Shown here piece after piece: positions 47,138 through 59,639 of a DNA stretch of 64,000 nt. Location of the stretch: the NCBI GenBank assembly GCA_023362775.1, contig JALMGJ010000016.1, positions 3,456,001 through 3,520,000 of the forward strand, given 5' to 3'. The translations under genes were made by a program, and so were the position numbers. The stretch is from Charina bottae. Taxonomy: Eukaryota > Chordata > Lepidosauria > Squamata > Charinaidae. Under the pieces are notes generated by a model that was not told where the DNA came from, ran no database searches, and worked only from the letters and a program-made list of their open reading frames with translations. The stretch's first letter is position 1. Each line of letters opens with the position of its first letter.

Positions 47138-47959
47138 ACTTCTGGAGGACACTTTGGACAGCACTTAAAACCTGGTCCTTGTTTATATAGATCCTTATAA
47201 GCTAAAGATCAGAATGCTTTGCAAAATAAATAGGAAGAAAGGAGGTTGAGCCAAGAAACAGTAGAAACTGTAACACACTGTTATTTAATAAAGGAGTATT
47301 ATTACAAGGTATTGTTCTGAGTAGCTATTTAAAATCCCACAGACAAGAAATAACACTTGGCCTGGTAAATATTTGGCAGTGATGACTCATTCTGGGAATA
47401 AAAGTCCTGTACTGGTTTGTAGCATTGATGATTTCCTTCAGAAACCACCATGTTTTTGTTCCAGGTGATTGGAAACAATCACTGCTGGAAAGGAAATGGA
47501 AGAAGTGATGGATGTGAGTCCAAGAGGAAGGAAGGAAGGATGGAAGGAGAGAAGGAGGCTGAAAATGGGAAGGATGAAAGAGAAAGACATGAAGGTGGGA
47601 AAATTGTAGAGTATAGAAACAGGGGAGCTAAAGTAAAACTAAAATAGCAGGGTAAAACAAGACAGAAAACACAGAAGTGAGGAAGGTAGCTAAAGAAGAT
47701 GCATTAGACTAAGGAAAGTATTGAAACTAAAGATGTGGAAGGGAAGAGGAGGTGAACATCCAGAAGAGGCAAGGCTCCTTACTTTATCTTCCTCCATTCC
47801 ATGACAGCAGCACAATTCTCCCTGCGTGTTTGCATAGAACCAAAGGAGGGCATTTTACTTTATTTTGCATAGATATAATTTATACATATGTATAATATAA
47901 AAGAAAGGTCCTTGTTTATACAGATCCTTACATGCTATAATCCGTATAAACTATAATAT
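47138..47959. other. No recognised feature
   Basis: Purine-rich stretch at 47500-47600; nothing else supported. Confidence 0.45.
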
Positions 47960-47989
47960 ACATACATACACATACACATACACATACAC
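47960..47989. repeat. ACATAC simple repeat
   Basis: Short CATACA-type repeat. Confidence 0.85.
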
Positions 47990-47996
47990 ACTCAGT

Positions 47997-48055
47997 TTGT
48001 TGTAGGGTTAAGGCACCAGGCTATAAACTGGGAGAGGTTCGAGATACTATCTTTA
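47997..48055 (+). mobile_element. Fragment of type-B SINE head
   Basis: TTGTTGTAGGGTTAAGGCACC and AGGCTATAAACTGGGAGAGG match the first 50 bp of the type-B SINE. Confidence 0.55.
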
Positions 48056-49631
48056 AAATGTATCAAGTGACTTATGATTTTCTGAAAGGAGAGGAAGAGA
48101 TTTATCAAGAAGGAGGCATTTTTTCCCGACTGTCAGAATCCAGATTGTGAAGAAATGCCGGCTGACAAATACATGTTGGTCATGAAGGAGTTACAATTCG
48201 GCTTGCAAGATAATGACTGGCTTCTTTTTTTCAGAGTTTGTTTTGAGAACTAGATAGCTCTGTTATGTAAGAAATCTTCTGCTGACATGTTGGGGGGGGG
48301 GGGACAGTTGGATTCTTTGTTCCTTTTACAAAAAACGCCATGTGCATAATATGGAGATTAGATGCTTTGGTTTATTTTGAGGTGGGATAAGAAATTAAGA
48401 ATAAGTATGTGGACTGATTTCAAGGCTGTATGATTCTATTTTTCTTTAATGATTTAAAGTTTTCATTAATGATTTAAAGTTTGTTTTTTAAGGTTTAATA
48501 CGGGTAAGATTGATACAGCAGTACTAAGCATAAAAGTAGATAATTTAAATGATCTTTAAATGTTTTTATAATCTGATTGTTAATATAGTGGCCAGAAATA
48601 TATAGAATAGTGATAGGAAGGAAATATTTTATAAATGGGTTTTTATGGGGGAGAAGTTGATTTAGAGGGATATATATTTGTTTATTTTTTTATATAGAAG
48701 GGGAAGAAGCAATTGCTTTTATTGATTTTTATATGCCTATGGGATGATTTATAGAAATAATGTGATCTTGGTTAGACTTAGAGTAAGAGATTAATTATGG
48801 AAATTGCTATATATTCTTGTTCAAAGTCAGAAGTCACCTCTTATGTAATCTTTAAAAATTGTTTTCTTGTGTTTCTCACTTTTTTCTCTTTTTGTAGGTT
48901 TTTTTTGTAGTTTTTATCTTTGCTCTAAACTCAATAAAAAAATTAATTAAAGAAAAAGACTGACTCGAACAGAAGATTTCTTCTGAAAGAAATCACCTTA
49001 AACTGTGGTATGCCTTAAGGAAGACTGCAGAGACCCTGGCAACCAACCCTTGCTTTAAAAGGAACACAAGGGAAAAGCTGCAAAGGAAGAGTTGACTTCT
49101 TGCTCTCAGGCTGAATCCAGAAATAAAGAGGTGGAAGAATTTTTGCAAATTCTTAGGGAGTGGCTGAAAGCATCTTAAACCAGCTATGATATCCAGGATT
49201 GTAACTTGGGGTGACCAGTAAAATGTACTGAAGATGTAAGTAGAAAAGCATTTTGTTGCTCATGGAATCAGTGGGCCAGGGTGATTTCAACAGGCTTCTC
49301 CCTATTTGGGTTTTAGCCATACTGGTAGTGCTAGTAACCCTCGCCCCCACCCTGCTCTTCCCTATCTCCAGGATATTTATGAACAATTTTAGCAGCATTG
49401 GTCTTACTGATTATATCCCTCCATTTCAGGAACTAGTCCTACTCTGCACTTTTTATTTTTAACAAGTTAGCAACTCATGAGGAAATCCCACTTTCCAGGA
49501 CTAGCTGTATCTTCCTTTTCCTCTTCAAATTTCTTTTTCTTTTGTCTACCTTCTCTCCTTTTCTAGGCTTTCCTTTTTTCTAGACAGATCTACCACATTA
49601 CTTTTGTTTTTTTCAGAGCTGGCAGAGAAAT
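48056..49631. other. No recognised feature; G11 run at 48292-48302
   Basis: AT-rich DNA. AATAAAAAAATTAATTAAAG near 48934 could be an old polyadenylated tail, but no retrocopy is readable upstream. Confidence 0.4.
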
Positions 49632-49643
49632 TATCCTACATTT

Positions 49644-49858
49644 GGCTGTTGTGGGTCTTCCGGGCTGTGTGGCCGTGTTCTGGAAGTTGTGGTTCCTAAC
49701 GTTTCGCCAGCATCTGTGGCCAGCATCTTCAGAGGGCAGGAGATGCTGGCCACAGATGCTGGCGAAACGTTAGGAACCACAACTTCCAGAACACGGCCAC
49801 ACAGCCCGGAAGACCCACAACAGCCATTGAACTCCGGCCGTGAAAGCCTTCGACAATA
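49644..49858 (+). mobile_element. Inverted-arm insertion, Penelope-like remnant (copy 1), with perfect 12-bp TSD
   Basis: Two perfect 85-bp inverted arms (49644-49728 and 49741-49825) surround a 12-bp centre. A 33-bp tail ends in GAAAGCCTTCGACAATA. The flanks TATCCTACATTT (49632-49643 and 49859-49870) are identical, so the whole 215 bp entered as one unit. The variable-length TSD, the inverted terminal arm at the 5' edge and the hammerhead-like core fit the pseudo-LTRs of Penelope-like elements. It has no coding capacity. A hAT origin is unlikely because the TSD is 12 bp. Confidence 0.7.
49695..49735 (-). ncRNA. Hammerhead-ribozyme-like core
   Basis: In minus-strand order: CCU (49735-49733), CUGAAGA (49732-49726, fits CUGANGA), one extra U, a 6-bp helix made of GCUGGC and GCUGGC with two central G-U pairs (49724-49719 and 49711-49706), GAAA (49705-49702), then CGUU and AGG (49697-49695) able to pair with CCU. 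AACGUU is self-complementary, so a stem III could form between two molecules, as reported for minimal hammerheads. The extra U beside helix II and the short stems I and III make activity uncertain. The plus strand has the GAAA half but lacks CUGANGA. Confidence 0.5.
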
Positions 49859-49954
49859 TATCCTACATTTTTTTCCTCTCAGCTGCCATTTAGTTTGATG
49901 AAAGAAAATTTATTATTATTTCCTTTGCAAAGGAAAACAGAAATTTTCATGGTT

Positions 49955-50266
49955 TTTTGTTGTTGTTGTTTATTTGTTCAGTCGCTTCCGACTCTTCGTG
50001 ACTTCATGGACCAGCCCACACCAGAGCTTCCTGTCGGCCGTCACCATCCCCAGCTCCCCCACGGTCGAGTCCGTCACCTCCAGAATATCATCCATCCATC
50101 TTGCCCTTGGTCGGCCCCTCTTCCTTTTGCCTTCCACTTTCCCTAGCATCAGCATCTTCTCCATCCTGTCTTCTCATTATGTGGCCAAAGTACTTCAGTT
50201 TTGCCTTTAATATCATTCCCTCAAGTGAGCAGTCTGGCTTTATTTCCTGGAGTATGGACTGGTTTG
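49955..50266 (-). mobile_element. Bov-B (RTE) LINE 3' fragment
   Basis: The minus strand encodes the C-terminal Bov-B blocks NQSILQEIKPDCSLEG, KYFGHIMRRQD and VHEVTKSRKRLN in two frames; a short deletion near 50160 breaks the frame between them. Truncated at 50266. The tail is GTT-rich on the plus strand. Same subfamily as 57065. Confidence 0.85.
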
Positions 50267-51535
50267 AGAGTGTGATATTCTTGCATTTACTTAGTTCAGA
50301 GATGGCCAAGGAGCCAATGTTGCTCATTGTACAATCATCTTATCTTGGCTTCCCATGATTAACTTAAATCCCAAGGAGAACTTCATATGGGAACACATCC
50401 CAACCCCTTGGGCTTTTAAAAAAATAATAGATTCCTACCTATACTAAGAGGAAGTCTTGCCCTTGAGAAATTATTCAAAATTTTTCTTTCCAATTGAGAA
50501 AGTTGTATTCCACCCCCACCCCCCCACACACACACCTAGTTTCTCTGGCCACATATTTGGTGGTGGACTCAGAAAAATTGAATATGTCAATGACTGTCCA
50601 TGCATATCCCAAATCTCCTAATTTCATAATATCTAATGCTAAGGGAAGTGTTATATTGGAATACAGGCTTGCTGCATGTATATTTGGGTTTTGTTCATTA
50701 TGGTTTTGTTACTCTATCCTGATACTTTGGTTCTCAAGAATTCATTGTGTTCCAGAAAAAATAAGCTACTGAAGCCTTGATGGATTGTTATAAGTGAGAA
50801 TAATGTACCAGAGGAGTCAGGGCTTAACTGTTTATGCAGTTCTTCCAGTAATTAAATAAAGAGAATTATGTGCTTCTTTCATTGATTAGACTGTATGTCA
50901 TGAAACTGCCAATATGTTTATATGTCACTAGTCTGCTAACTCATGATAGCAACTGTAAATTGATCAATCAAGAATCTTGTTGAGAAAAATGACCCAGGTC
51001 TGGAACATTCACATTTCAAAGACATTGGTAACAATATAATTTGGGCATCCCATCTAATATTTTGCATAATGGTACCTACATATTTTCTGTAGTGATTTTT
51101 ATATTACTAGGGATGTGTTTGCATGACATGGCTGTGGTAATGAGATCAACTCTTTTTTACTTTACTTCCTACTATAACCAATAATTTGCATCATGGGATG
51201 GATTGATAACACACTAGGCTAAAATGTGGTTGGCTAGATTGTGATTCAGTATGTTATGCAAGCAGAATCTCAGCCCATCAGCCTTAATTCAGTTAAATGG
51301 TCTGAAATTTTCTTGTTTTGAAATGATAATTTACAACCCAGCAGTAAATATGCATGCATTTGAGAAAGAAGAGAACAAGAAACAAAACCCACACCTCTCT
51401 TCACATGCTGGGAGAGAGATCAATACCAAGAAAGGAAAGAAAAGGGGAGAGGAAGGAAGGAAGGAAGGAAGCTAGCTACAGGAATCTTGAATAATTTGAT
51501 GTCCTTTCTTTCATGGATATTAAATCTGAGGCCTG
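50267..51535. other. No recognised feature; short (GGAA)n at about 51452-51470
   Basis: AT-rich; nothing else supported. Confidence 0.45.
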
Positions 51536-51615
51536 TTTATTTATTTACTTGCCATCCATTAAAGGGTCTGGGCTGCTAACAATCAGAAACATCACCAATA
51601 ATAATAAATAAATCA
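51536..51615 (-). mobile_element. Degenerate L2-type 3' terminus
   Basis: TTTATTTATTTACTTGCCATC followed by GGGTCTGGGCTGCTAA resembles the L2 terminus with changes. Confidence 0.45.
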
Positions 51616-54579
51616 AAATTATAAATACACCCACATGGTTTATATGGTACAGTGGATAAATCTATGATGCTCAAATAGTGAAAGTCTGATTCAAGTCATA
51701 TCTCAGTTCTGTGGTTGATCTTAAGTTTGTGTTTCCCTTGCAGACTACTTTTCAAGGTTTTGTTGTTGCTGTTGTTGACTAATTTGGAGGAAGCATTGGG
51801 TACAGATTTGTACCCTTGAGATTTGAGTAGTTGCACCCCATTAAAAAATAGATTTTCCTCTCCCTTCAGTGTGAACAAGTTAGCTGCAAATAAGAAAGAG
51901 ACCCATTTCTAACACTGTTAGACACAAAGTGATAGTCATGGATGGTTGCTTGAGGACTTTTCCACACTGTGGACAAATGCAAAACCCTACAATTCCATGC
52001 CCTATATGAGCATCCACCATATAAAACCAGTGGTTCTTATAATACAGGGAATGTTTGCTTTCGCAAACATTCTTTGTGAAGCCCCATTAAACACACTATT
52101 TAAAGAATGAACAACATTTTTCAGCTCAAAAGTGTCATTCATTTCACAAGAAAGCTTCAGTGTCAAAGGCCAACAGTGGGCTGGGACTGAGGCAGGAGTA
52201 GGTGGAACTAGTACAAAAAGTGAGCATGGCCAGAGCTCTGCCATATATCCTCTTTCCTTCTCTCACATATGTTTATACCTCCTTCATCCTTTTTTCTCTC
52301 AACTTAGCTCCCATTCTCCTTCTTACACTCAATTCCATTTCCCACTCAATTTTCTCATTCCCCCTCCCAACTACCTTAGATCTTTTCTCCTCAACTCAGA
52401 AAATAGTCCTTCTTCTCCTTCTCCTTCTAAGTCTGGGCACCAAGGAAACTATTTTTAAGCCTAACTGATACAAGAGAGAGAACTGAGAGGGGGAAGGAGG
52501 AGATGGAGCTAGAGTAGGTTACACCATTTTTTTTATTTTCTTGCAACATTTAGGATTGCAAAATGCAACTAATCAAGCAAAACAGGGTAAAACAGAACAA
52601 AATTGTACCACATCATATATTTTGCATTATCGATTCTTATGGTCAGCCCAAAATGTGAAGCTTCAGCTTCAGTGTCAGAAAAGACACTTAGAAAATGGTT
52701 CTAAATACCTCTTTAGTTTCTAACTCAAACATCAACACATGACTGATTTAAATTCTCTCTCTCTTATTCTCCCCCCTCCCCACAGCCCAAAGAAACCTTA
52801 ACCACCAGTTTCTGATATGTGCTGACTGCCATCTTAGTTTTAGAGACCTGAGTCATTTTTCTGCCTTTCCCAAGCAGTACAATATAGCCAACATGATATT
52901 CTTCTGGGAAATTCAACTGCTCTGGCAAGCTGTAATTAGGTTTTCAAGCAGCCAGACCCACAGGCTTGGTGTCATATTTTCTTGTGTAATTCCATCACAG
53001 GGAGGGGGAAAAAGCTGTTGAACAACTCATAAACTATCTTTAGCAACTGTATCTCTTTCAAAATATTATTGTACCATTGTGAAGAATATTTTAGGGAGAT
53101 TTCCAATTTTAGATTTTTTCCCCTAGGTATGATGTAACTTATTTAAGCCATTCCCTTCGATTGGGGACAAAGTCAAATATATTTTGTAAAAAATATAGTA
53201 ATATAGTATGAGAAGTTAACCCCATTCGTATCTGCAGTAGCCATGAAAAAGTATATTTTAGCTGTATATTATTTTTAAACCTGCAAATATAACTCAGGGC
53301 TCTTCATGGCCATGATAACATGTAGCAGCCCTTGTATTGGCCGAGAAGTATGCCAAGTCAGCATAAACTAGCCAGTCCAATCACCAAGCCTTATTTTGCC
53401 TCAGGAACAAGATGGGGAATTGGTTCTCTCTTCACTGTTAATATGAAACAAGTGGTGAAAATAACTGGTGGATTCCCATGGCTTTGTTTTTCCTTCTACT
53501 GAGCATCACCTGCCAGAAGCAAAGGCAACCACCAATCACTCTTCTTACTGTGTCATGCAGTGGGGATGGACATCAATAATTAGGTGCCTGGGATGGATGG
53601 TTTAGCCATCGTTTAAGCTGCCTAAGTAACAGGTTGCAATTTCACTGGTTCTCCATGGTTATGACCTGTCAGCAGCACTGTTTCTGAACATGAAAAGAGT
53701 TCCAGACCTGCACCCCAAAATAGTCAGACTGAGAGTTTGCAGACACAATAGTGTGGTGGTAGAGGGAGCTCTTCTGGAACATCAAGAGGGCTACCTCCTG
53801 CTTTACCCCCCCTCTACTTGCTAGAGCCATGAAATTCCTAGAAAGAGGAATGTGTGATAGTAAAGCCAATAAGAGAAGCCTCATTGGTAGGAGAAGGCAG
53901 GATGGTGCTCAGGCAAGAGGGAAGCAGCTGGACTTTCTGCCCTGGAACAGGGTCAGCCTAGGATCTCTAAGAATGCAATATTGTCACTTCCTCACATCCT
54001 GCCAGCTGCAGGGCATGGCTGACTGTGCTGTTAAGCAGTTGACAGCAGCAGCAGCAGCAGGAGGAGGAGATGATCAACCTCCCAGGCTGCCAGGACACCA
54101 TCACTCCCTCTTCCTTTAAAGTGAATGCTGCCCTGGGGAGTCAGGTGAACAGGCATGTGGGTGCCTCATAACTTCTGCCTGCTTCAGGCTGCATTGTTGC
54201 TCAGAAAGCAGCTGGCCCAGAGAACATCCCCAGTGAGAGAAGGCTGAAAGGATATATACAGTCATACTTGATAAAATCAGTGATCATAATCATGAGGAGA
54301 AAAGGGCCACCTGTTTTGAAAAGGACCACAGATTCATTTCAACCAGCCTGCAATCTGGGGAAACATGGAATTTGCTGCATGACAGTTTTTCCCCTTTCAC
54401 ACCATTGGACTCCCTCTTCTCTCCCACACAGGCAACTGCCAGGAAGAGGTGGGAGGTAGTTTTGACAGATGACTACACCAACTAAATAACAACAACAATG
54501 ATTTAGATGTTTAAAACCAGCACCTGACACACAGCCCACTGTTGTGGTGAATTTCCAGGCTGTCCTGAAACAAACCACT
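51616..54579. other. No recognised feature
   Basis: About 3 kb with no supported element. 52130-52470 has CT-rich open frames in two registers that look compositional. A short CAG run at 54046-54060 is present. Confidence 0.4.
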
Positions 54580-54586
54580 TTATTTA

Positions 54587-54630
<44 letters not shown>

Positions 54631-54760
54631 TATTTTGTCACCACCCATCTCACTCAAAGAGTGACTCTGGGCAGTTTACAATAAAAAAGTAAGAAAAATA
54701 CAGATTAAAATACAATAAAAACTGTATTTTTAAATAAAATATAAAATCCATGATGGAGAT
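54580..54760 (-). mobile_element. L2-type LINE 3' end with (TTAC)n tail
   Basis: About 11 TTAC units (54590-54631), then TCACCACCCATCTCACTC and GACTCTGGGCAGTTTACA. The tail repeat again lies at the LINE terminus. Confidence 0.75.
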
Positions 54761-57064
54761 ATTCAATGTTCTTAATTGGCAGTAGAGAAGAATGTCCATG
54801 GATCAGAGGCCCACACTGTTCTTAAGTACTGTATCTCATAGGAATTTGGCAGATCCCAACCTCAACCACATTGTTGGTATAGCATCCTAGATCATGACCC
54901 TGGCAAAAATGGTCTTGAAAGGAGAGAAGAAAAAAATTAAAAAAAATTAAATTGGAGCATTTAAGACAGCTTAGAGCAGCTGCCTCTGCTGTGGTCTAGG
55001 AATGAGATGAAGGCAATGCCATGGTGACTTCTTGTTTAAAAATGGTTAGTAGAGCATGTTCATGCCATGGTTAGAGGGCTATGAGGATGAGCTCTGAGTG
55101 AAGTCCTGCTCTCAGATGAAATAGTTATCCTAACTATAAAATGCAGTGAGTTTTGGGAAGGGGATCACAGTGTGACTGGAGTCAGGAAAAGTTAACCATC
55201 ATGACTCCAGTCACACTCATTCCAGTTGCTCCAAAACCAACCAAAGACTTCCCCAAACAAACCTACCTGAATTCAGGGGGCAAAATGTCTATGGAGTGCA
55301 GTGTGCATGACTGGTGGGGGGTACTTTTCTCTATATACAAGGAAATGTATACACTCAGAGAAATCACCCCTTTGCATCAAACTGTCATGGAATTACTTCT
55401 GCTGAACCTAGGGAAACTAGGCTAAGCAAACCTTTTTTTGGACTTTTGAGAAAATATAATGGATCCACTCACAATATTGTTCCAGTGGGACGCATTCATT
55501 CAGAGCATTGCTGTCATGTTGGGCATTGTCAGATGCAAAATATTTATTTACTAGAATTAGCCCTCCATATGCTTTCTACCATCCCAGGAGGAAATTTCTG
55601 GAGTCCTAGGGCAGTATTGCAAATTAATTTGATGGTGGAACCTGGTGTTTTGCTTTGCAGAATGGCAGCTTCCTGTTTATTTTGATTAAAATAATCTTGA
55701 TCAGGTGGAGCAAGGAATGTGATGTGCATATCTGGAGATTTCTGAAGACATGCTGGTGCCTACAGAAATCACTTTGCCTATCCTCAGTGAAAGGATATAT
55801 ATTTTTCCCCATTTCAAGCCTAATTGCAATACAGCAGGAGAAAACAATTGGCAAGCTGCTTAAATGGTCTTAATAGGAAATGCTAACACTCTTCTTCACA
55901 GCTACAAACTCTTCCCCCATTGCTGTCTAAAGTCAATTAGTGTTAATTGTGATAATTAATTTTCAGATGAGACTTGTCCAATTCTCATAGGCTGTAGATC
56001 CACTTCAGACAAAGCAAAGACATTATAAGGCTCTGTCTTCCAATAGCCCTCTCCTACAATTTATTTCTCCAGATTGTCTTAAATTTCTTATTCCTCAATG
56101 TTACTAGTGTTCTTGTTGTCATTACTGTTGTTATTATTTGACAGTCTAGACTTGGCTAATTCTGAGCTCCATCAAGGCTCTCCAGAGGATAAGAAAATTA
56201 TTACCAATCATGGATGACTCTCTAGATGCATATATCCTACCAATATAAGTCTCCTGAGATAACCTACATGCATGGTATCTCCACAAGAAAGTTCTTTCAA
56301 GGGAAGCCATTAATAGTATCAGCTTATGTGAAACAGTAGAAAACATTCAACCCACATGGTTTCATATGAACAATCATATTTTCTTAACTGATGTAAAATG
56401 AATTTGAAACATAACAGGAAAACAAGTGAGTTAGTAGTTTGATCCAGAGTCACTCTTTCTTAAGTAGAAGGACTCCTTCCATGGGCAGAGGGAATTCAGA
56501 TCCAGTAGAAGCTCCCTGCTGGAGAAGAATAAGGTGAGGATTTTTTTGCCAATTACTTCCATCCCCCAAAGCTTTGCCTCCAGAGCAGAGTTTTTGAAGC
56601 AGATGTGATCACTAAATGTAAATAAGCCCAAATGTATTTCCTTTCTTCTTGCTATTGAATCATCTGGAAACTTGTTGCCTTTCAGATTGGTTTGACATGG
56701 TTGGTTCACACATAGTACTAAACCATAATGTGGTTTGTTTGGCTTTGGCTTAATGTCATGTGTGAACTCTGCTACTCTAGATTGTAAAACATGCCCTTAT
56801 TGTTGTTTGTTCAAAAAAGTATGCTTAAATCACCCATGGCTTTGCACGATATGCAAAGTGGGTCTATAATTCCCTACAATGCCCATGAAATATGTCTTGC
56901 TGATAGGCAAAAATCCCTGATTTCAGCCCATAGAATTTCCTAAAATGTTCAATTTTTTCCTTTTGTTACACTCGTTTTGCATGCTAAAAAAGGAAATCCA
57001 GCTGAAAAAAATGCATTGTGCAATCTAATATTACACTCAAGTGATGCCCCCTTGTAATTGTGCC
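54761..57064. other. No recognised feature
   Basis: 2.3 kb with no supported element. A 16-bp perfect inverted repeat lies at 55169-55184 and 55202-55217 (AGTGTGACTGGAGTCA). Confidence 0.4.
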
Positions 57065-57660
57065 TTGTTGTTTATTCGTTCAGTCGTTTCCGACTCTTCG
57101 TGACTTCATGGACCAGTCCACGCCAGAGCTTTCTGTCGGCCGTCACCATCCCCAGCTCCCCAATGGTTGAGTCCGTCACCTCCAGAATACCATCCATCCA
57201 TCTTGCCCTTGGTCGGCCCCTCTTCCTTTTGCCTTCCACTTTTCCTAGCATCAGCTTCTTCTCCAGGGTATCCTGTCTTCTCATTATGTGGCCAAAGTAC
57301 TTCAGTTTTGCCTTTAATATCATTCCCTCAAGTGAGCAGTCTGGCTTGATTTCCTGGAGTATGGACTGGTTTGATCTTCTTGCAGTCCAAGGCACTCTCA
57401 GAATTTTCCTCCAACACCACAGTTCAAAAGCATCTATCTTCCTTCGCTCAGCCTTCCTTATGGTCCAGCTCTCGCAGCCATAGGTTACTACAGGAAATAC
57501 CATTGCTTTAACTATGCGGACCTTTGTTGTCAGTGTGATGTCTCTGCTCTTAACTATTTTATCAAGATTTGCCATTGCTCTCCTCCCAAGAAGTAGACGT
57601 CTTCTGATTTCCTGGCTGCAGTCAGCGTCTGTGTGCCTTAAAGCCAACAAATTCCATTGT
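57065..57660 (-). mobile_element. Bov-B (RTE) LINE 3' fragment, open frame kept
   Basis: The minus strand is open for 192 codons (57650-57072). Blocks in order: RRRLLLGRRAMANL, TYGCESWTIRKAERRK, LRVPWTARRSNQSILQE, KYFGHIMRRQDTLEKKLM, GKRKRGRPRARWMDGI and VHEVTKSRKRLN. This is the part after the reverse transcriptase; RT and endonuclease are lost by 5' truncation. The clean frame suggests a fairly recent copy. Confidence 0.9.
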
Positions 57661-58724
57661 CTTAGAACTCAGTGAGGATTTTTTTTTTAAAAAAAGAACA
57701 GTATTAGCATTTCATTACCCTTCTTTTATACATCCTTTAGTTGAATAATGAATGATACTATGCAATTACTAAAATGAAATCAAGGTAACATCAACAAAAA
57801 GCATTGACAAATAACAAAGGAACCAGAAAATATTAAGATTTTAACAGTAATATCAGTAAACCTCTAAAATATATATTATTATCAAAGTATAATTTATTAT
57901 TTTTTATTATGTGGTAAAAAGAAGAGGGAAAAAAGCAAAAATAATATAAGAAAAGGAAAGATTCAAAAACAAAAATATACACATCTTGTCTTACACTTAA
58001 AAATCCCTCAATTTTCTGAACAGCAGATTAAACCTTGATCAGGTGAAGTTTTATTAGTCTGTCCATTCAGTTGATAGAACACCAGTTCACACATATGTAT
58101 TCAAACCAGATATAACAAAGTATTTCCATGGATGTAAAAAGAAGTTTTTTGTCTATGCTTAGTGTATGGTAACTCCAGAGTTCTTTATAGATCAATAGAT
58201 TTCAGATATTTGGTCTATAGATCAACATCACATTGACATCTTTAACTCTTATTCTGTTCCCAACACCATATTACGATGTCTAGTTTGGGATTTTTTCTTT
58301 ACTACTTTTGTATTACATTTGTTTTGTTTTTTACTTTATTTTCTAATGTTTCCCTTTGAAGTTTGTTTTTTAACTGAGTATTTTTATTTGATGCTTTTCA
58401 GATTTTTATTCTTAATTTTTCAAATGGTACTTTCTCTGTATAATATTTTTTTCCCTTCTTTTTCCTCTTGGCCCTTTATAAATGCCTTTTATGAGGAACT
58501 ATATGATGTAAATAGGCATTCCACAAATGTAGGGGTCATCTAGGACATTTTAAAGCTTATATTCGAGATTTGATTATAGCTTATAGCTCACATAAAAAGA
58601 AGAAATGAAAGCTGAAATATGAACATTTGAAAAATATAGATTTTTTTTCAATAATTATTTGTTAAATCAGTGAAAAGACGGAATGCTTACAGACCAGAAA
58701 GTTTAGGTTTTCCTATTAACTAAT
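57661..58724. other. No recognised feature
   Basis: Very AT-rich; nothing supported. Confidence 0.5.
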
Positions 58725-58770
58725 ATGTAATGTAATGTAATGTAATGTAATGTAATGTAATGTAATGTAA
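58725..58770. repeat. (TGTAA)n microsatellite
   Basis: About nine pentanucleotide units. Confidence 0.95.
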
Positions 58771-58914
58771 TAATAATATAAATAGATTTTCTCACTTCCA
58801 TGTTGCTGGAAGTTTACATGCCTTTCTCAATAAAGCCGTTCTTCTTTTAATAAAGATTTTATAACTGTGATTCTGAAGGCTAGTATAGATCTGGCTAATT
58901 GTGAAAGCTATTGT

Positions 58915-59560
58915 TCCCTCTTGTTAAATGTTGATTATAAAAGGTTGACAATGACTTTGGTATGAAGACTGTAAACTCCATTACCTGCAATAGTTCACTC
59001 TGTGCAATCTGGATTTATTAAACTGTGCCAAGTCTCAGACATTATCAGCTTAATTTATATTTTAGCTACACAATCAGATAAGTTTGATTTGGCAGTGGTT
59101 ATTTCATCAGCCACAGAGAAGATTTTTGATATAATGCGATTTGCATTTATGGAATGTGGATTTACTCCTATTTTTTTTAATAATTGGATTAAAATTCTCA
59201 TCTGTCTGCCAGGTTTATCAGAAATAGAATTATTCTTTCACCCATCAAAGATGCATTATGGAACTCATTAACAATGTCATACTTAATTTAACTTTGGAGC
59301 CACTGGCTTGTTTAATTAGACAGTTGATGGATTATCTGAGGTATCAAGGTGAAAAAAATATTATAGGCTGATTATATTCTATGTCTTATTGTTACCTATC
59401 AATGCTCTTTACCAAAATGCATGAATATAGTGTAACAGTATGGTAAAACATTGGGATATTTGGTTAATTGGAGTTAGTTTAATACAATTCCTGTCATATC
59501 TAAGGTGTCTATGGAAAATGTATAGAGTCTACAAATATATGAAAGTAAAGAAAATAGGTT
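58915..59560 (+). mobile_element. Degraded L1 LINE reverse transcriptase segment
   Basis: A broken translation follows L1 ORF2: a LLNVDYKRL-like segment near 58925, then VQSGFIKLCQVSDII near 59000, a segment with ATEKIFDIMRFAF in place of the L1 motif A (AEKAFDRVEW), and NNWIKILICLPG. Further on an LTLEPLACLIRQ segment near 59290 matches the L1 block after motif B. Motif A has lost its second Asp-containing core and stops are frequent. Confidence 0.65.
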
Positions 59561-59639
59561 GAGACAAAAGGGAATTATAAGAAAGTTGGAGGATTGGATG
59601 AAACTGATGAAATCCTGAAAAAAGAGAGAGATGAGAAGT

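Noticed and set aside
55169..55217. 16-bp inverted repeat with 17-nt spacer
   Set aside because: Too short and isolated to assign to an element; no duplication at its edges.
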